From assembly GCF_902729405.1 (NCBI RefSeq), contig NZ_LR746496.1, forward strand, positions 1,798,001 through 1,862,000: a stretch of 64,000 nt of DNA. The letters run 5' to 3'. Positions 15,772-23,127 of this stretch are shown in pieces. Numbering within the stretch: the stretch's first letter is position 1; the number at the start of each line of letters is the position of its first letter. A program made the translations under genes and the position numbers. The notes beneath the pieces are model-generated. The model saw only the letters and a program-made list of their open reading frames with translations, was not told the DNA's origin and searched no databases. Source of the DNA: Acididesulfobacillus acetoxydans (GTDB lineage Bacteria; Bacillota; Desulfitobacteriia; Desulfitobacteriales; Desulfitobacteriaceae).

Positions 15772-16125
15772 ATGGGAGAAAGTTACCTGGCCGGAACGGA
15801 ATACCGTGATTCCGGCCGCAAGGAGATTATTTTGGCGGCCGCTCTCGCCGGTTTGCGCGGACAACGTTGGCAGGCGGTCCTCAGAACCGATGAGACCACG
15901 GTGCTGCTTGAGTTGAGCTGCATGGTCAGGGAGATCATTCGCAGGGAAGACCGCATTGAGACGGGTCACCTCACTCTGGATGCTGTCTCTTTCGAATTGG
16001 TCAACAACACGGGGGCCAAGGTCTTTTTTCCTTTGTCCCAGTTCATAGAGGCGCGGACCTTTCCCGCCGCCCTTGTGCTCCGCTTTGACCGCTATGAGTG
16101 GGGTTTTTACGCTCAGCCGCTTTGA
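15772..16125 (+). CDS. hypothetical protein, 117 aa
   Basis: Small soluble protein starting MGESYLAGTEYRDSGRKE, with alternating beta-like and helical segments and no recognised family. ATG at 15772 has GGGAGAG 7 bp upstream. Its divergent, nearly abutting position to the Crp/Fnr gene suggests it may be a target or partner of that regulator, but no Crp-type palindrome fits in the 28-bp gap. A nested inverted repeat follows its stop. Confidence 0.6.
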   Translation: MGESYLAGTEYRDSGRKEIILAAALAGLRGQRWQAVLRTDETTVLLELSCMVREIIRREDRIETGHLTLDAVSFELVNNTGAKVFFPLSQFIEARTFPAALVLRFDRYEWGFYAQPL

Positions 16126-16131
16126 GAAAGT

Positions 16132-16234
16132 CCCGCTGTCTTCCGGCAAAGTGGGCCATTTATCGTCTGTACCGTTGAAACAGTTCAGTGGACTGTTTGA
16201 CTCACTTGAGAGATAAAGATCCGAAGACAGCGGG
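16132..16234. repeat. nested inverted repeat between convergent genes
   Basis: Three concentric inverted repeats share one axis: CCCGCTGTCTTC (16132-16143) with GAAGACAGCGGG (16223-16234), TTTATC (16159-16164) with GATAAA (16212-16217), and AAACAGT (16178-16184) with ACTGTTT (16192-16198). As RNA or DNA this folds into one long interrupted hairpin. It lacks a T-tract, so it is not an ordinary terminator. It could be a bidirectional transcript end, a structured RNA or a small mobile-element remnant. Confidence 0.65.
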
Positions 16235-16244
16235 CCGGTTTTCC

Positions 16245-16535
16245 TCAACCGGGATTTTCTGCCGGCAGAGGGTGAGAAGGTGCGGCCGCAACCTGTTCTG
16301 CGGCCCGAACAAGTTCAGACATGATGCGGGCATGGCTTGGCAAAGCCCTGGACTCCCACGTACTGAGGATTTCCCCCCGCAGGGTGACGGCATAACGCGG
16401 TGGCAGGCGGTTGAGAGCCAGGGCTAAAATATCGGCCTGACAGCGGTCGCAGGTACAGGGTGGCTTGGCTTGGCGAAGGTAGTCTTGGAGTGCTTCGCGA
16501 ACCACCATTTCCGTGATGTTGTTGAGTTCGAACAT
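16245..16535 (-). CDS. ComFB-like late competence protein
   Basis: A 96-residue protein with the ComFB pattern: N-terminal NNITEMVVREAL helix, the metal-binding-like CTCDRCQADILALALN segment and LPPRYAVTLRGEI. ComFB-domain proteins occur in Firmicutes competence operons and elsewhere. Their role is unclear, though recent work links some to cyclic-di-nucleotide binding. No other competence gene is adjacent. ATG at 16535 lies just downstream of GGGAGATG. Confidence 0.8.
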   Translation of the reverse strand: MFELNNITEMVVREALQDYLRQAKPPCTCDRCQADILALALNRLPPRYAVTLRGEILSTWESRALPSHARIMSELVRAAEQVAAAPSHPLPAENPG

Positions 16536-16766
16536 TTGCCTACATCTCCCTCAATAGATAGTGGGGGACAGTATCCATACCTAGTGGTTTACATCGTCCT
16601 AAGCCCAATCATAACGATTTTGGCCGCAAAGAACAAGGCATTCGGGCAAAATTGACAGGGGACGAAAGAATTTGGGCGCAAGCGGTTCGCCCGCCACCCC
16701 TCGCACCTGGTAAAAGCCGGCACGGAAAGAGACACAACCCAAGCCCGCGGCTGAGTGGAGAGAAAA

Positions 16767-16830
16767 GTTAAGGGCTATATAAAGTTAAAGGGCTATATAA
16801 AGTTAAAGGGCTATATAAAGTTAAAGGGCT
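16767..16830 (+). repeat. 18-bp tandem repeats (GTTAAAGGGCTATATAAA)
   Basis: Two exact copies at 16784-16801 and 16802-16819 are flanked by a slightly shortened copy at 16767-16783 and a partial copy at 16820-16830. Decayed GGCTAT remnants continue to about 16857. No spacer diversity, so not CRISPR. It lies upstream of the promoter of the selenocysteine oxidoreductase. Confidence 0.85.
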
Positions 16831-16886
16831 AAAGGCTATCGAAAGTCAAAGGCTATAGGATACATAGAAATTAACTAACCTCGTTC

Positions 16887-16917
16887 TACCCCTGAGGGGT
16901 ATACATCCGGGGTATCC
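16887..16917. promoter_or_regulatory. CsoR/CstR-like operator
   Basis: TACCCC-TGA-GGGGTA (16887-16901) is a perfect inverted repeat with a 3-bp centre, followed by another half site GGGGTATCC (16909-16917). C-tract/G-tract palindromes flanked by TA are typical of operators bound by CsoR/CstR-family repressors, which sense copper or persulfides. The site overlaps the -35 region of the following promoter. Confidence 0.5.
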
Positions 16918-16928
16918 TCGTTTATAAT
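16900..16928 (+). promoter_or_regulatory. promoter of the selenocysteine oxidoreductase gene
   Basis: -35 TATACA (16900-16905), 17-bp spacer, -10 TATAAT (16923-16928). The -35 box is embedded in the palindromic operator, so a bound repressor would block it. About 110 bp of leader precede the start codon. Confidence 0.6.
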
Positions 16929-17044
16929 AAAAACATAAATTTTGCCGGCCCAGGAGAGACTAAGGCAGAGTTTAATGGGCTTTGAACACGCCTTGCGTTG
17001 GGGCTTAAGGAGTGTCAACCTGCTCGGAGAAGGAGGTAGGAATT

Positions 17045-17710
17045 TTGGCGAAATTATTGTCGGAAAAGGATGCCACTGCGATTAGGGGCTTTTTTGACCA
17101 GAATTTGGTGGAACCCGTCACCATGCGTCTCTTTGTTCAAGACGGCGGACAGCCGGACGACTGTATGTACTGCACGGAGACGCAGCAGATTGCTGAGGAG
17201 GTTTCGGAGCTCAGCGACAAGATCAAGCTGGCGGTGCACAAAGTTCCCGGCAAAGAGGATGCGGAACTTAAACGTTATGATGTACAAAGAGTACCCGCTT
17301 TGATCTTGGAAAAAGCGGACGCAGATTCAGGGGTGCGTTTTTACGGTATACCCTCCGGTTATGAGTTCGGCACCCTGATAGAGGATTTAGCCGACTTGTC
17401 GGCGGGACAAACTAAACTTGCCCCTGATATTGTCCGACAGGTTGAGGCGGTGCAGAAAGATGTGACGATTAAAGTTTTCGTCACCCCCACTTGACCCCAT
17501 TGCCCCCGTGCCGTGCGCACGGCTCATCAATTGGCCCTGGCCAATCCGCACATTAAGGCGGAATGTATCGAGGCGACGGAGTTTGGCGAGCTTTCACAAC
17601 AGTACAACGTTTTCGGTGTTCCCAAATCCGTGATCAATGAAACGGTTCAGTTTGAAGGCGCGGTTCCGGAGGCGGTGTTCGTCCGGAATCTGATGCAAGC
17701 GGTGCAATAG
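17045..17710 (+). CDS. selenocysteine-containing protein disulfide oxidoreductase-like protein (two thioredoxin folds)
   Basis: Reading through the TGA at 17492-17494 gives 221 residues. The first half has C40-MY-C43 (DDCMYCTETQQ) and a cis-proline segment YDVQRVPALIL. The second half has FVTPT-U150-PH-C153-PRAVRTAH and YNVFGVPKSVI. This matches the two-domain glutaredoxin/thioredoxin-like PDO family, where the second motif is normally CPxC. TGA replaces exactly the first cysteine. Upstream and downstream frames are in phase and conserved-looking. A GCCGTGCGCACGGC hairpin about 16 nt after the TGA can serve as SECIS. TTG at 17045 has GGAGG 8 bp upstream. The likely role is thiol/persulfide or peroxide redox chemistry. 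Confidence 0.82.
17492..17525 (+). promoter_or_regulatory. recoded UGA and candidate bacterial SECIS hairpin
   Basis: The TGA (17492-17494) is followed by GCCGTGCGCACGGC at 17510-17523, which folds into a short stem with a GCGC apical loop about 20 nt downstream. That is the spacing expected for a SelB-bound bacterial SECIS. CCCC/GGGG-type extensions are partial, so only folding or experiment can confirm it. Confidence 0.6.
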
Positions 17711-17785
17711 GCCAAAAGGCTTTATGGAAAGAGACGGGACACGAGGTAATTACAACAAGGTAATTGCGACAAAGGTATTAAAAAG

Positions 17786-17824
17786 CGGGGGACCGCCTTC
17801 CCAAGGATGGCGGTCCTCGTTTTG
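17786..17824 (+). terminator. rho-independent terminator
   Basis: GGACCGCC (17789 region) pairs with GGCGGTCC, with an inner TTCC/GGAT extension, followed by TCGTTTTG. It ends the oxidoreductase transcript, and its A-rich left flank could also serve the convergent GH18 gene. Confidence 0.75.
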
Positions 17825-17888
17825 GGTGTGCCGATTTTGTCTGTAAGCCAGTTTTGCCGGCAGGCCAGTTTGTCCGTGCGCCGGTTTT

Positions 17889-18863
17889 TCAGTGCCGCAG
17901 TTTGGTGCTCACCGCCGCCCAGAAACGTTTCGTTTCATAGCCCAGTCTCCAGACGGCGATCCCGCGCAGGTGGTATGACTTGACGAAGCCCAGGCGGATT
18001 TTGGCGGAAAGCTCGTTCTCGAACCAGACGGTATGTCTGTCGCGTCCGCGCCAATAGTAAAAATAGGGTTCGACGGCGGGGTCAGACCAAAGAACGCGGG
18101 CCTTGGTCTCGGCGACCAACGCGGGAATGTCGCGCATGGGCAGCATGCGGGTGGGTGCTCCTGACCAATCATAGCCGTAAACCGGAATTCCGACCAGAAT
18201 TTTGTCTTCGGGTATGAGATTTATGGCATAGTCCAAGGCTTGAATCATCCAGGGCAGACCGGCAATCGGGCCCGGCTCCCCGCCCGCGTAGTGCTCGTCA
18301 TAGGTCATCAGGGTGACGGCATCACATAGTTTGCCGATGCCGGCGAAATCATAGCCGGGGGCCTCTCCCTCAGAACGCTTGGCCGGCAGCGTGGCTGTCA
18401 AGAGGAGGCCTCTTTCGTGCAAGACGGCCTGCAAAGATTCCAGAAGGTGAACATAAGGCAGGCGGTCGCCCGCTTGGACTTCTTCGAAGTCGAGCTGGAT
18501 CCCGGCTGAGCCGGCCGGCAGGGAATCAAGGACGTTGCGGATGAAAGTCCGCTGCAGGGGCGGTGAAGAGAGAATGGCCTGGAGGGGACGCGGATCAAAA
18601 CGCTGACCGTCAAAATTATGGAAGAGAACCAAATAGCCGACGTCCCGGGCCGCGGCCGCGCCGAGAATTTGCGTATTGACGGAACCGGCCAAATAGCCGT
18701 CATCCCGGACGAAGAAGGCAAAATCCGCGCAGGCGTCAAGGCGGGATCCCCTTGAGCGAATGCTGTCTGCCGCACGGCTGTCGCCGGGATAATCCTCGGC
18801 GGCATAGCCGAGGACCCAAAGAGATTTTTCGCGCAGACGCAGGGCGGTATGACTGGAATTCAA
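17889..18863 (-). CDS. glycoside hydrolase family 18 protein
   Basis: A 324-residue GH18 domain protein without LysM repeats or a clear signal peptide. Family motifs are GIQLDFEEVQAG (D-x-D/E-type catalytic motif with the acid glutamate), VTLMTYDEHYAGGEPGP and GIPVYGYDW. Such domains in sporulating Firmicutes (YaaH/SleL/YdhD-like) cleave peptidoglycan or spore cortex fragments. The C-terminal YHLRGIAVWRLGYE is typical. TTG at 18863 follows GAGGAGG, 8 bp upstream. Chitinase activity is less likely. It stands alone. Confidence 0.85.
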   Translation of the reverse strand: MNSSHTALRLREKSLWVLGYAAEDYPGDSRAADSIRSRGSRLDACADFAFFVRDDGYLAGSVNTQILGAAAARDVGYLVLFHNFDGQRFDPRPLQAILSSPPLQRTFIRNVLDSLPAGSAGIQLDFEEVQAGDRLPYVHLLESLQAVLHERGLLLTATLPAKRSEGEAPGYDFAGIGKLCDAVTLMTYDEHYAGGEPGPIAGLPWMIQALDYAINLIPEDKILVGIPVYGYDWSGAPTRMLPMRDIPALVAETKARVLWSDPAVEPYFYYWRGRDRHTVWFENELSAKIRLGFVKSYHLRGIAVWRLGYETKRFWAAVSTKLRH

Positions 18864-19045
18864 ACTGACCTCCTCCTCGAATTCATTTGTTTGCCTTAAG
18901 ATATGACTGCGGTTGAAAAAAATTGCGGGCTAAAAAGAACGGGGGGCATTGCAAAGAAAATAGGGGTGCAATAGCCGTTGCCGGCCAAGACGGATTGCCC
19001 CACCAAGAGGACAGTCGCGGTGTCGGCCGAGTTTTCTTTGCCCTC

Positions 19046-19074
19046 TTTACAGAAAGCCCGCAGGGGCTTATGAT
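19046..19074 (+). promoter_or_regulatory. promoter of the thi operon
   Basis: -35 TTTACA (19046-19051), 17-bp spacer, -10 TATGAT (19069-19074), about 22 bp ahead of the riboswitch aptamer. The spacing agrees with transcription starting just before the aptamer. Confidence 0.7.
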
Positions 19075-19095
19075 AAGTATACGTACAATTAAAAC

Positions 19096-19190
19096 TTTGC
19101 TGGGGGTGCCCCGTAAGGGGCTGAGAAAGAGAAGTCTCTTATCCCTTTGAACCTGATCTGGTTAGTACCAGCGTAGGGAAGCGATATTCC
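19096..19190 (+). ncRNA. TPP riboswitch (THI element)
   Basis: The aptamer carries the conserved blocks GGGGTGCCCC...GGGGCTGAGA, then CCCTTTGAACCTGATCTGG, a short TTAGTA turn, and CCAGCGTAGGGAAG. These bind thiamine pyrophosphate. It lies in the leader of thiS-thiG-thiH-thiFE-thiC, so TPP excess should shut the operon. The expression platform is probably formed with the following TTCCGGGAATTTTTT segment; I cannot decide between termination and other modes. Confidence 0.95.
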
Positions 19191-19394
19191 GGGAATTTTT
19201 TCAATGGGTTTGCCGATGGGATTGGCCACACGCCAATACGGGGTCGGTTTGATTCAAATGAAAAGTTCCGCTAATGAAAGCAGCTTGCCGGGTGGTGGCT
19301 GTTTTTTTGTTTCTGTTTTTTCCCGCCGCGCGTCCCATTGACACTTTCGGGCTCATGGCGGCGGGAACAACATCATCGAAAGGGAGGACAGCGC

Positions 19395-19595
19395 ATGTTC
19401 ATTTTGGTCAACGGCGAGAAAACCGAGGCGGGTGCCGGGACGCCCATGGGAGTTTGGCTGAAGGAGCAAGGGATTGATTTTAAGGCCGTGGTGATCGAGT
19501 ACAACGGGAGAATTCTCCCGGAAGAGGAATGGGGAGAGGTATTTTTACAGGAGGGGGACAGGCTGGAACTTCTGCAGTTTGTCGGCGGAGGTTGA
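19395..19595 (+). CDS. thiS: sulfur carrier protein ThiS
   Basis: A 66-residue ubiquitin-fold protein ending in LQFVGGG. Its C-terminal glycine is adenylated by ThiF and thiocarboxylated to donate sulfur for the thiazole ring. The N-terminal MFILVNGEK and LLQFVGGG are typical. ATG at 19395 follows AAAGGGAGGA. It is the first gene after the riboswitch, about 205 bp from the aptamer. Like Bacillus ThiS it ends in three rather than two glycines. Confidence 0.93.
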   Translation: MFILVNGEKTEAGAGTPMGVWLKEQGIDFKAVVIEYNGRILPEEEWGEVFLQEGDRLELLQFVGGG

Positions 19596-19694
19596 GGTTT
19601 TGCGGATCAATTGGGGACGGGGCGCCGGATGGGTTTTGGCAGGACGGCGCAAATTTCAGCCGAGAGAAACTCGCGGCACAGAGGAGGATGGAAG

Positions 19695-20468
19695 TTGACA
19701 GACGTACTTCATCTGGCGGACAAGGTTTTGAGGAGCCGGCTTTTTGTCGGTACGGGGAAATTTAGCTATGAACTGGTGCCGGATGTCTTGGCCGCTGCGG
19801 GGACTCAGGTTGTGACCATGGCCCTGCGCCGGGTGGACAGGAATAATCCGCAGGAGAACATCCTGAATTATGTGCCTCGGGATGCGATACTTCTGCCGAA
19901 TACCTCCGGGGCCCGCACAGGAGAGGAGGCGGTGCGCATAGCCCGTCTGGCCCGGGCCGCCGGCTGCGGCAACTGGGTAAAGATTGAGGTGATCCAAGAT
20001 CAGCGCTATCTCCTGCCCGACAACTACGAAACCCTGTTGGCGACGGAAACACTGGTTAAGGAGGGTTTCGTGGTCCTGCCTTACGTCAGTCCGGATCTGG
20101 GGACCGCGCGGCGTTTGGCAGACTGCGGGGCGGCGGCGGTCATGCCTCTAGGGGCGCCCATCGGCAGCAACCGGGGGCTGAGAACGAAAGAGCTGATCGG
20201 GATACTCATTGAGGAAATCCCGCTGCCCATCGTAGTCGACGCCGGCCTTGGGCGTCCGTCGGAAGCGGCGCAAGCGATGGAAATGGGTGCGGCCGCGGTC
20301 TTAGTCAACACGGCGATTGCCGTGGCCGATGATCCGGTGCAGATGGCCAAGGGTTTCCGGCTCGCGGTTGAGGCGGGACGCCTGGGCTACCTGTCAGGGC
20401 CGGGGGCCCGCAGGGAAGAGGCCCATGCTTCCTCTCCCCTGACCGGTTTTCTGGGGGAGGAGCGGTGA
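19695..20468 (+). CDS. thiG: thiazole synthase ThiG
   Basis: A 257-residue TIM-barrel enzyme that condenses 1-deoxy-D-xylulose 5-phosphate, dehydroglycine and ThiS-thiocarboxylate into the thiazole phosphate. Motifs: RLFVGTGKF, the Schiff-base lysine in [24 protein letters not shown], and [28 protein letters not shown] (in parts). TTG at 19695 has GGAGG 7-8 bp upstream. Its stop overlaps the thiH start (TGATG), indicating coupling. Confidence 0.97.
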   Translation: MTDVLHLADKVLRSRLFVGTGKFSYELVPDVLAAAGTQVVTMALRRVDRNNPQENILNYVPRDAILLPNTSGARTGEEAVRIARLARAAGCGNWVKIEVIQDQRYLLPDNYETLLATETLVKEGFVVLPYVSPDLGTARRLADCGAAAVMPLGAPIGSNRGLRTKELIGILIEEIPLPIVVDAGLGRPSEAAQAMEMGAAAVLVNTAIAVADDPVQMAKGFRLAVEAGRLGYLSGPGARREEAHASSPLTGFLGEER

Positions 20469-21616
20469 TGTTTTACGAGGATTCAGGTGTCTGGCGGAAG
20501 ATGTTTGAGTCTCATCCCGCCGAGAAAATTTCGGCGCTCCAGGTACAACGGTCGCTGACCAAGGGGTCTCCAGAACCGGAAGATCTATGGGTCCTCCTTT
20601 CTCCGGCCGCCGGCGGTTTTTTGGAAGAAATGGCCGGCAGAGCCCGGCGTTTGACCTTGCAGCATTTTGGACGTTCGGTTTCGTTATTTGCGCCACTCTA
20701 TCTGGCCAATTATTGCACAAATCAATGCGTCTATTGCAGCTTCAATACCAAGAATCGCATCCCGAGGAAAAGACTCTCTTTAGCAGAGGTGGCGGCTGAG
20801 GGAGAAGCCATTGCCGAGACCGGAATTCGGCATCTGCTGCTCCTGACTGGGGAGTCACGCGCCATGAGCGGGCCGGAGTACTTGCAAGCCTGTGTCCGGG
20901 AGCTCCGTCCGCGTTTTGCCTCTTTGGGGCTTGAGGTTTATCCGTTGGCCGAAGAGGAGTATAAAGAGCTCATTCTTGCCGGGATCGACAGTTTGACGAT
21001 GTTTCAAGAGGTCTACGATGAACGGCGTTATACCGAGGTGCATCCGGGCGGTCCCAAAGCGAACTATCATTACCGCCTCAACGCCCCCGAAAGGGCCTGC
21101 CGGGCCGGCATGGCGGAAGTGACCCTTGGCGCTCTCTTGGGAATCGGGGATTGGCGCCGGGAGGCATTCATGACCGCCCTGCATGGACGATATTTGCAAC
21201 GGCATTATCCGGAGGTCCAAGTGTCTTTTTCTCTGCCGAGGATGAGACCTCATGTGGGAGAATTCCAACCCCTAAGTCCTGTTTCCGACCGAAATCTGGT
21301 TCAGATTCTCCTGGCTTACCGCCTTTTCCTGCCCTGGGCCGGGATTACGATCTCCACCCGTGAGGAAGCTTCCCTGCGTGACGCGTTAGTCCCGTTGGGC
21401 ATCACCCGGATGTCTGCGGGTTCTCTCACCTCGGTTGGGGGCTATGCCGGATCTCGGAACCCGGAAAGCACTCAGTTCGAGATTGCCGACGAGCGTTCTG
21501 TGGCCGAGATTATCGCGATGTTGCACAGGCATGGGTATCAACCGATCCTCTGCGATTGGTTGAATATGCGCGAGACGCCGGACAAGTGTCAAAGAGGAGG
21601 GGAATCACCGTGTTAG
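20468..21616 (+). CDS. thiH: 2-iminoacetate synthase ThiH (radical SAM)
   Basis: Radical SAM enzyme of 382 residues which cleaves tyrosine to dehydroglycine and p-cresol for thiazole synthesis, the anaerobic route. The CxxxCxxC cluster motif is CTNQCVYC, followed by a ThiH/biotin-synthase-type C-terminal domain. The ATG at 20468 overlaps the thiG stop, and GGAGG lies 9-10 bp upstream; a GTG 3 bp earlier is possible. Its 3' end overlaps the start of the ThiF-ThiE fusion. Confidence 0.95.
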   Translation: MFYEDSGVWRKMFESHPAEKISALQVQRSLTKGSPEPEDLWVLLSPAAGGFLEEMAGRARRLTLQHFGRSVSLFAPLYLANYCTNQCVYCSFNTKNRIPRKRLSLAEVAAEGEAIAETGIRHLLLLTGESRAMSGPEYLQACVRELRPRFASLGLEVYPLAEEEYKELILAGIDSLTMFQEVYDERRYTEVHPGGPKANYHYRLNAPERACRAGMAEVTLGALLGIGDWRREAFMTALHGRYLQRHYPEVQVSFSLPRMRPHVGEFQPLSPVSDRNLVQILLAYRLFLPWAGITISTREEASLRDALVPLGITRMSAGSLTSVGGYAGSRNPESTQFEIADERSVAEIIAMLHRHGYQPILCDWLNMRETPDKCQRGGESPC

Positions 21617-23124
21617 CTTATCTGGAGCAGGCATTGGGCCGCACCCGGATGGCCCGCTTGCGGGAAGCCAGGGTCGGCATCGGGGGGCTGGGCGGACTGG
21701 GGTCTAACGCAGCCGTTCACTTGGTCCGCTCCGGGGTCCGGCACTTGGTCCTGGCGGATTTTGACCGGGTGGACAAGAGCAACTTGAACCGTCAGTATTA
21801 TTTCCTGGCCCAGGTGGGGCAGATGAAAGTTTCAGCCCTAGCGGACAACCTCAGGCTGATTCATCCCGACCTCGATTTGACGTTAATTTGTGAACGCATT
21901 ACTGCAGCTAATGTTCTGGCTGTGTTCGATTCTTGCGGGTATTGGGTCGAAGCTTTCGATCAGGCGGAGAGCAAGAAAATGTTCGTCACGGCCGGCCTGA
22001 GGCGGCACAAGCGGGTGGTGGCGGCTTCGGGCTTAGCCGGTTGGGGCCGTACGGATGACATGGTGACGAGGGAATGGAGTTCGGGTCTGGTGATCGTCGG
22101 CGATCGCAAAAGCGGAGTTGATGCGGCTGCGCCTCCCCTTGCACCGCGGGTGGGGGTTGGGGCCGCCAAAGAAGCGGATGTCGTCCTATCCTGGATCCTG
22201 GAGGAGGATGAAGCGGTGGCGGAACCCGGCGAGGTGACGGAAGCTCGCGGGGCGAAAGAGGCGGGTGGAGTGAAAAAGGCCCGCGGAGTGGCGGAACCCT
22301 GTGGAAGGGCGGAGACCCATGAGATGGACAAAACTCAAGAGGTGGGGAAGACCCGTGGGAGGGAGGAGACTTATGCAGTGGGGAAAACTTATGAAGCGGA
22401 TAAGAATCGTGGAGTGGAGATATCCCCGGGAGCCGCGGGATCAGCAAAATTTCGCTTACCCGCGGGTATTTATGCCATAACCTCTCAAACGCATTCCTTG
22501 GGGAGGAGCAACCTGGACGTGGCTGCCGAAATTCTGCGCTCGGGCGTTAAAATCCTGCAATATCGCGAAAAGAGCAAGGTGTTTAGGGAAATGTACGAGG
22601 AATGTCTGGTTCTGCGCCGGATGACACGGGAGTCCGGGGCGCTCTTGATCGTCAACGATTATCCCGAGTTGGCCCTGGCGGTTGAGGCCGACGGAGTGCA
22701 CATCGGCCAGGATGACCTTCCTCTTCAGGTGGTGCGGCAATTAGTCGGTTCCCGCCTCATCGTAGGGGTGTCTACGCACTCGCCCGAGCAGGCTTGCGCG
22801 GCGGTAGAGGCCGGGGCCGATTATATCGGAGTCGGACCTATTTACCCGACTCGGACCAAAGAGAACGTCTGCGCTTCCGTGGGGTTGCAATACCTTGACT
22901 ACATTGTTGCCCATGCGGAGATTCCCTTTGTCGCAATTGGCGGGATTAAGGAACACAACTTGGGGGAAGTTCTCTCTCATGGCGCCTCAACCGTGGCCTT
23001 GGTCACGGAAATCGTGGGCAGTCCCGACATTGAAGGAAAAATCGCCAAGCTAAACCAGATTATAGAGGTAAAGGATGAAAAGGCTTCCGACATCGTGGGA
23101 GTATTGACTGGAGGAGAGGAGTAG
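21610..23124 (+). CDS. thiF-thiE: ThiF-ThiE fusion protein
   Basis: A 504-residue two-enzyme fusion. Residues 1-195 are ThiF, the E1-like adenylyltransferase acting on ThiS: ATP-binding GIGGLGGLGSNAA, DFDRVDKSNLNRQYY. Residues about 280-504 are ThiE, thiamine phosphate synthase: IYAITSQTHS, VKILQYREK, VNDYPELALAVEADGVHIGQDD, GVGPIYPTRTKE. The linker (about 200-280) is charged and low-complexity, with degenerate short units around KT-EVGKT and AEPCGRAETH. GTG at 21610 overlaps the thiH stop and has GAGGAGGGG upstream. Both activities belong to this pathway, so fusion ensures equimolar supply. Confidence 0.92.
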   Translation: MLAYLEQALGRTRMARLREARVGIGGLGGLGSNAAVHLVRSGVRHLVLADFDRVDKSNLNRQYYFLAQVGQMKVSALADNLRLIHPDLDLTLICERITAANVLAVFDSCGYWVEAFDQAESKKMFVTAGLRRHKRVVAASGLAGWGRTDDMVTREWSSGLVIVGDRKSGVDAAAPPLAPRVGVGAAKEADVVLSWILEEDEAVAEPGEVTEARGAKEAGGVKKARGVAEPCGRAETHEMDKTQEVGKTRGREETYAVGKTYEADKNRGVEISPGAAGSAKFRLPAGIYAITSQTHSLGRSNLDVAAEILRSGVKILQYREKSKVFREMYEECLVLRRMTRESGALLIVNDYPELALAVEADGVHIGQDDLPLQVVRQLVGSRLIVGVSTHSPEQACAAVEAGADYIGVGPIYPTRTKENVCASVGLQYLDYIVAHAEIPFVAIGGIKEHNLGEVLSHGASTVALVTEIVGSPDIEGKIAKLNQIIEVKDEKASDIVGVLTGGEE

Positions 23125-23127
23125 ACC

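Noticed and set aside
16767-16830. CRISPR array
   Set aside because: The 18-bp units abut with no spacers, and no cas gene is near. It is a simple tandem repeat.
17513-17710. Separate 65-codon gene after the TGA
   Set aside because: It lacks a start signal, begins in the middle of a thioredoxin-fold motif and is in phase with the upstream frame. It is the C-terminal part of the selenoprotein.
19274-19477. Small gene between the TPP riboswitch and thiS
   Set aside because: It overlaps the ThiS start in another frame and has only a hydrophobic-looking, alanine-rich translation. The thiS frame is clearly the real one.
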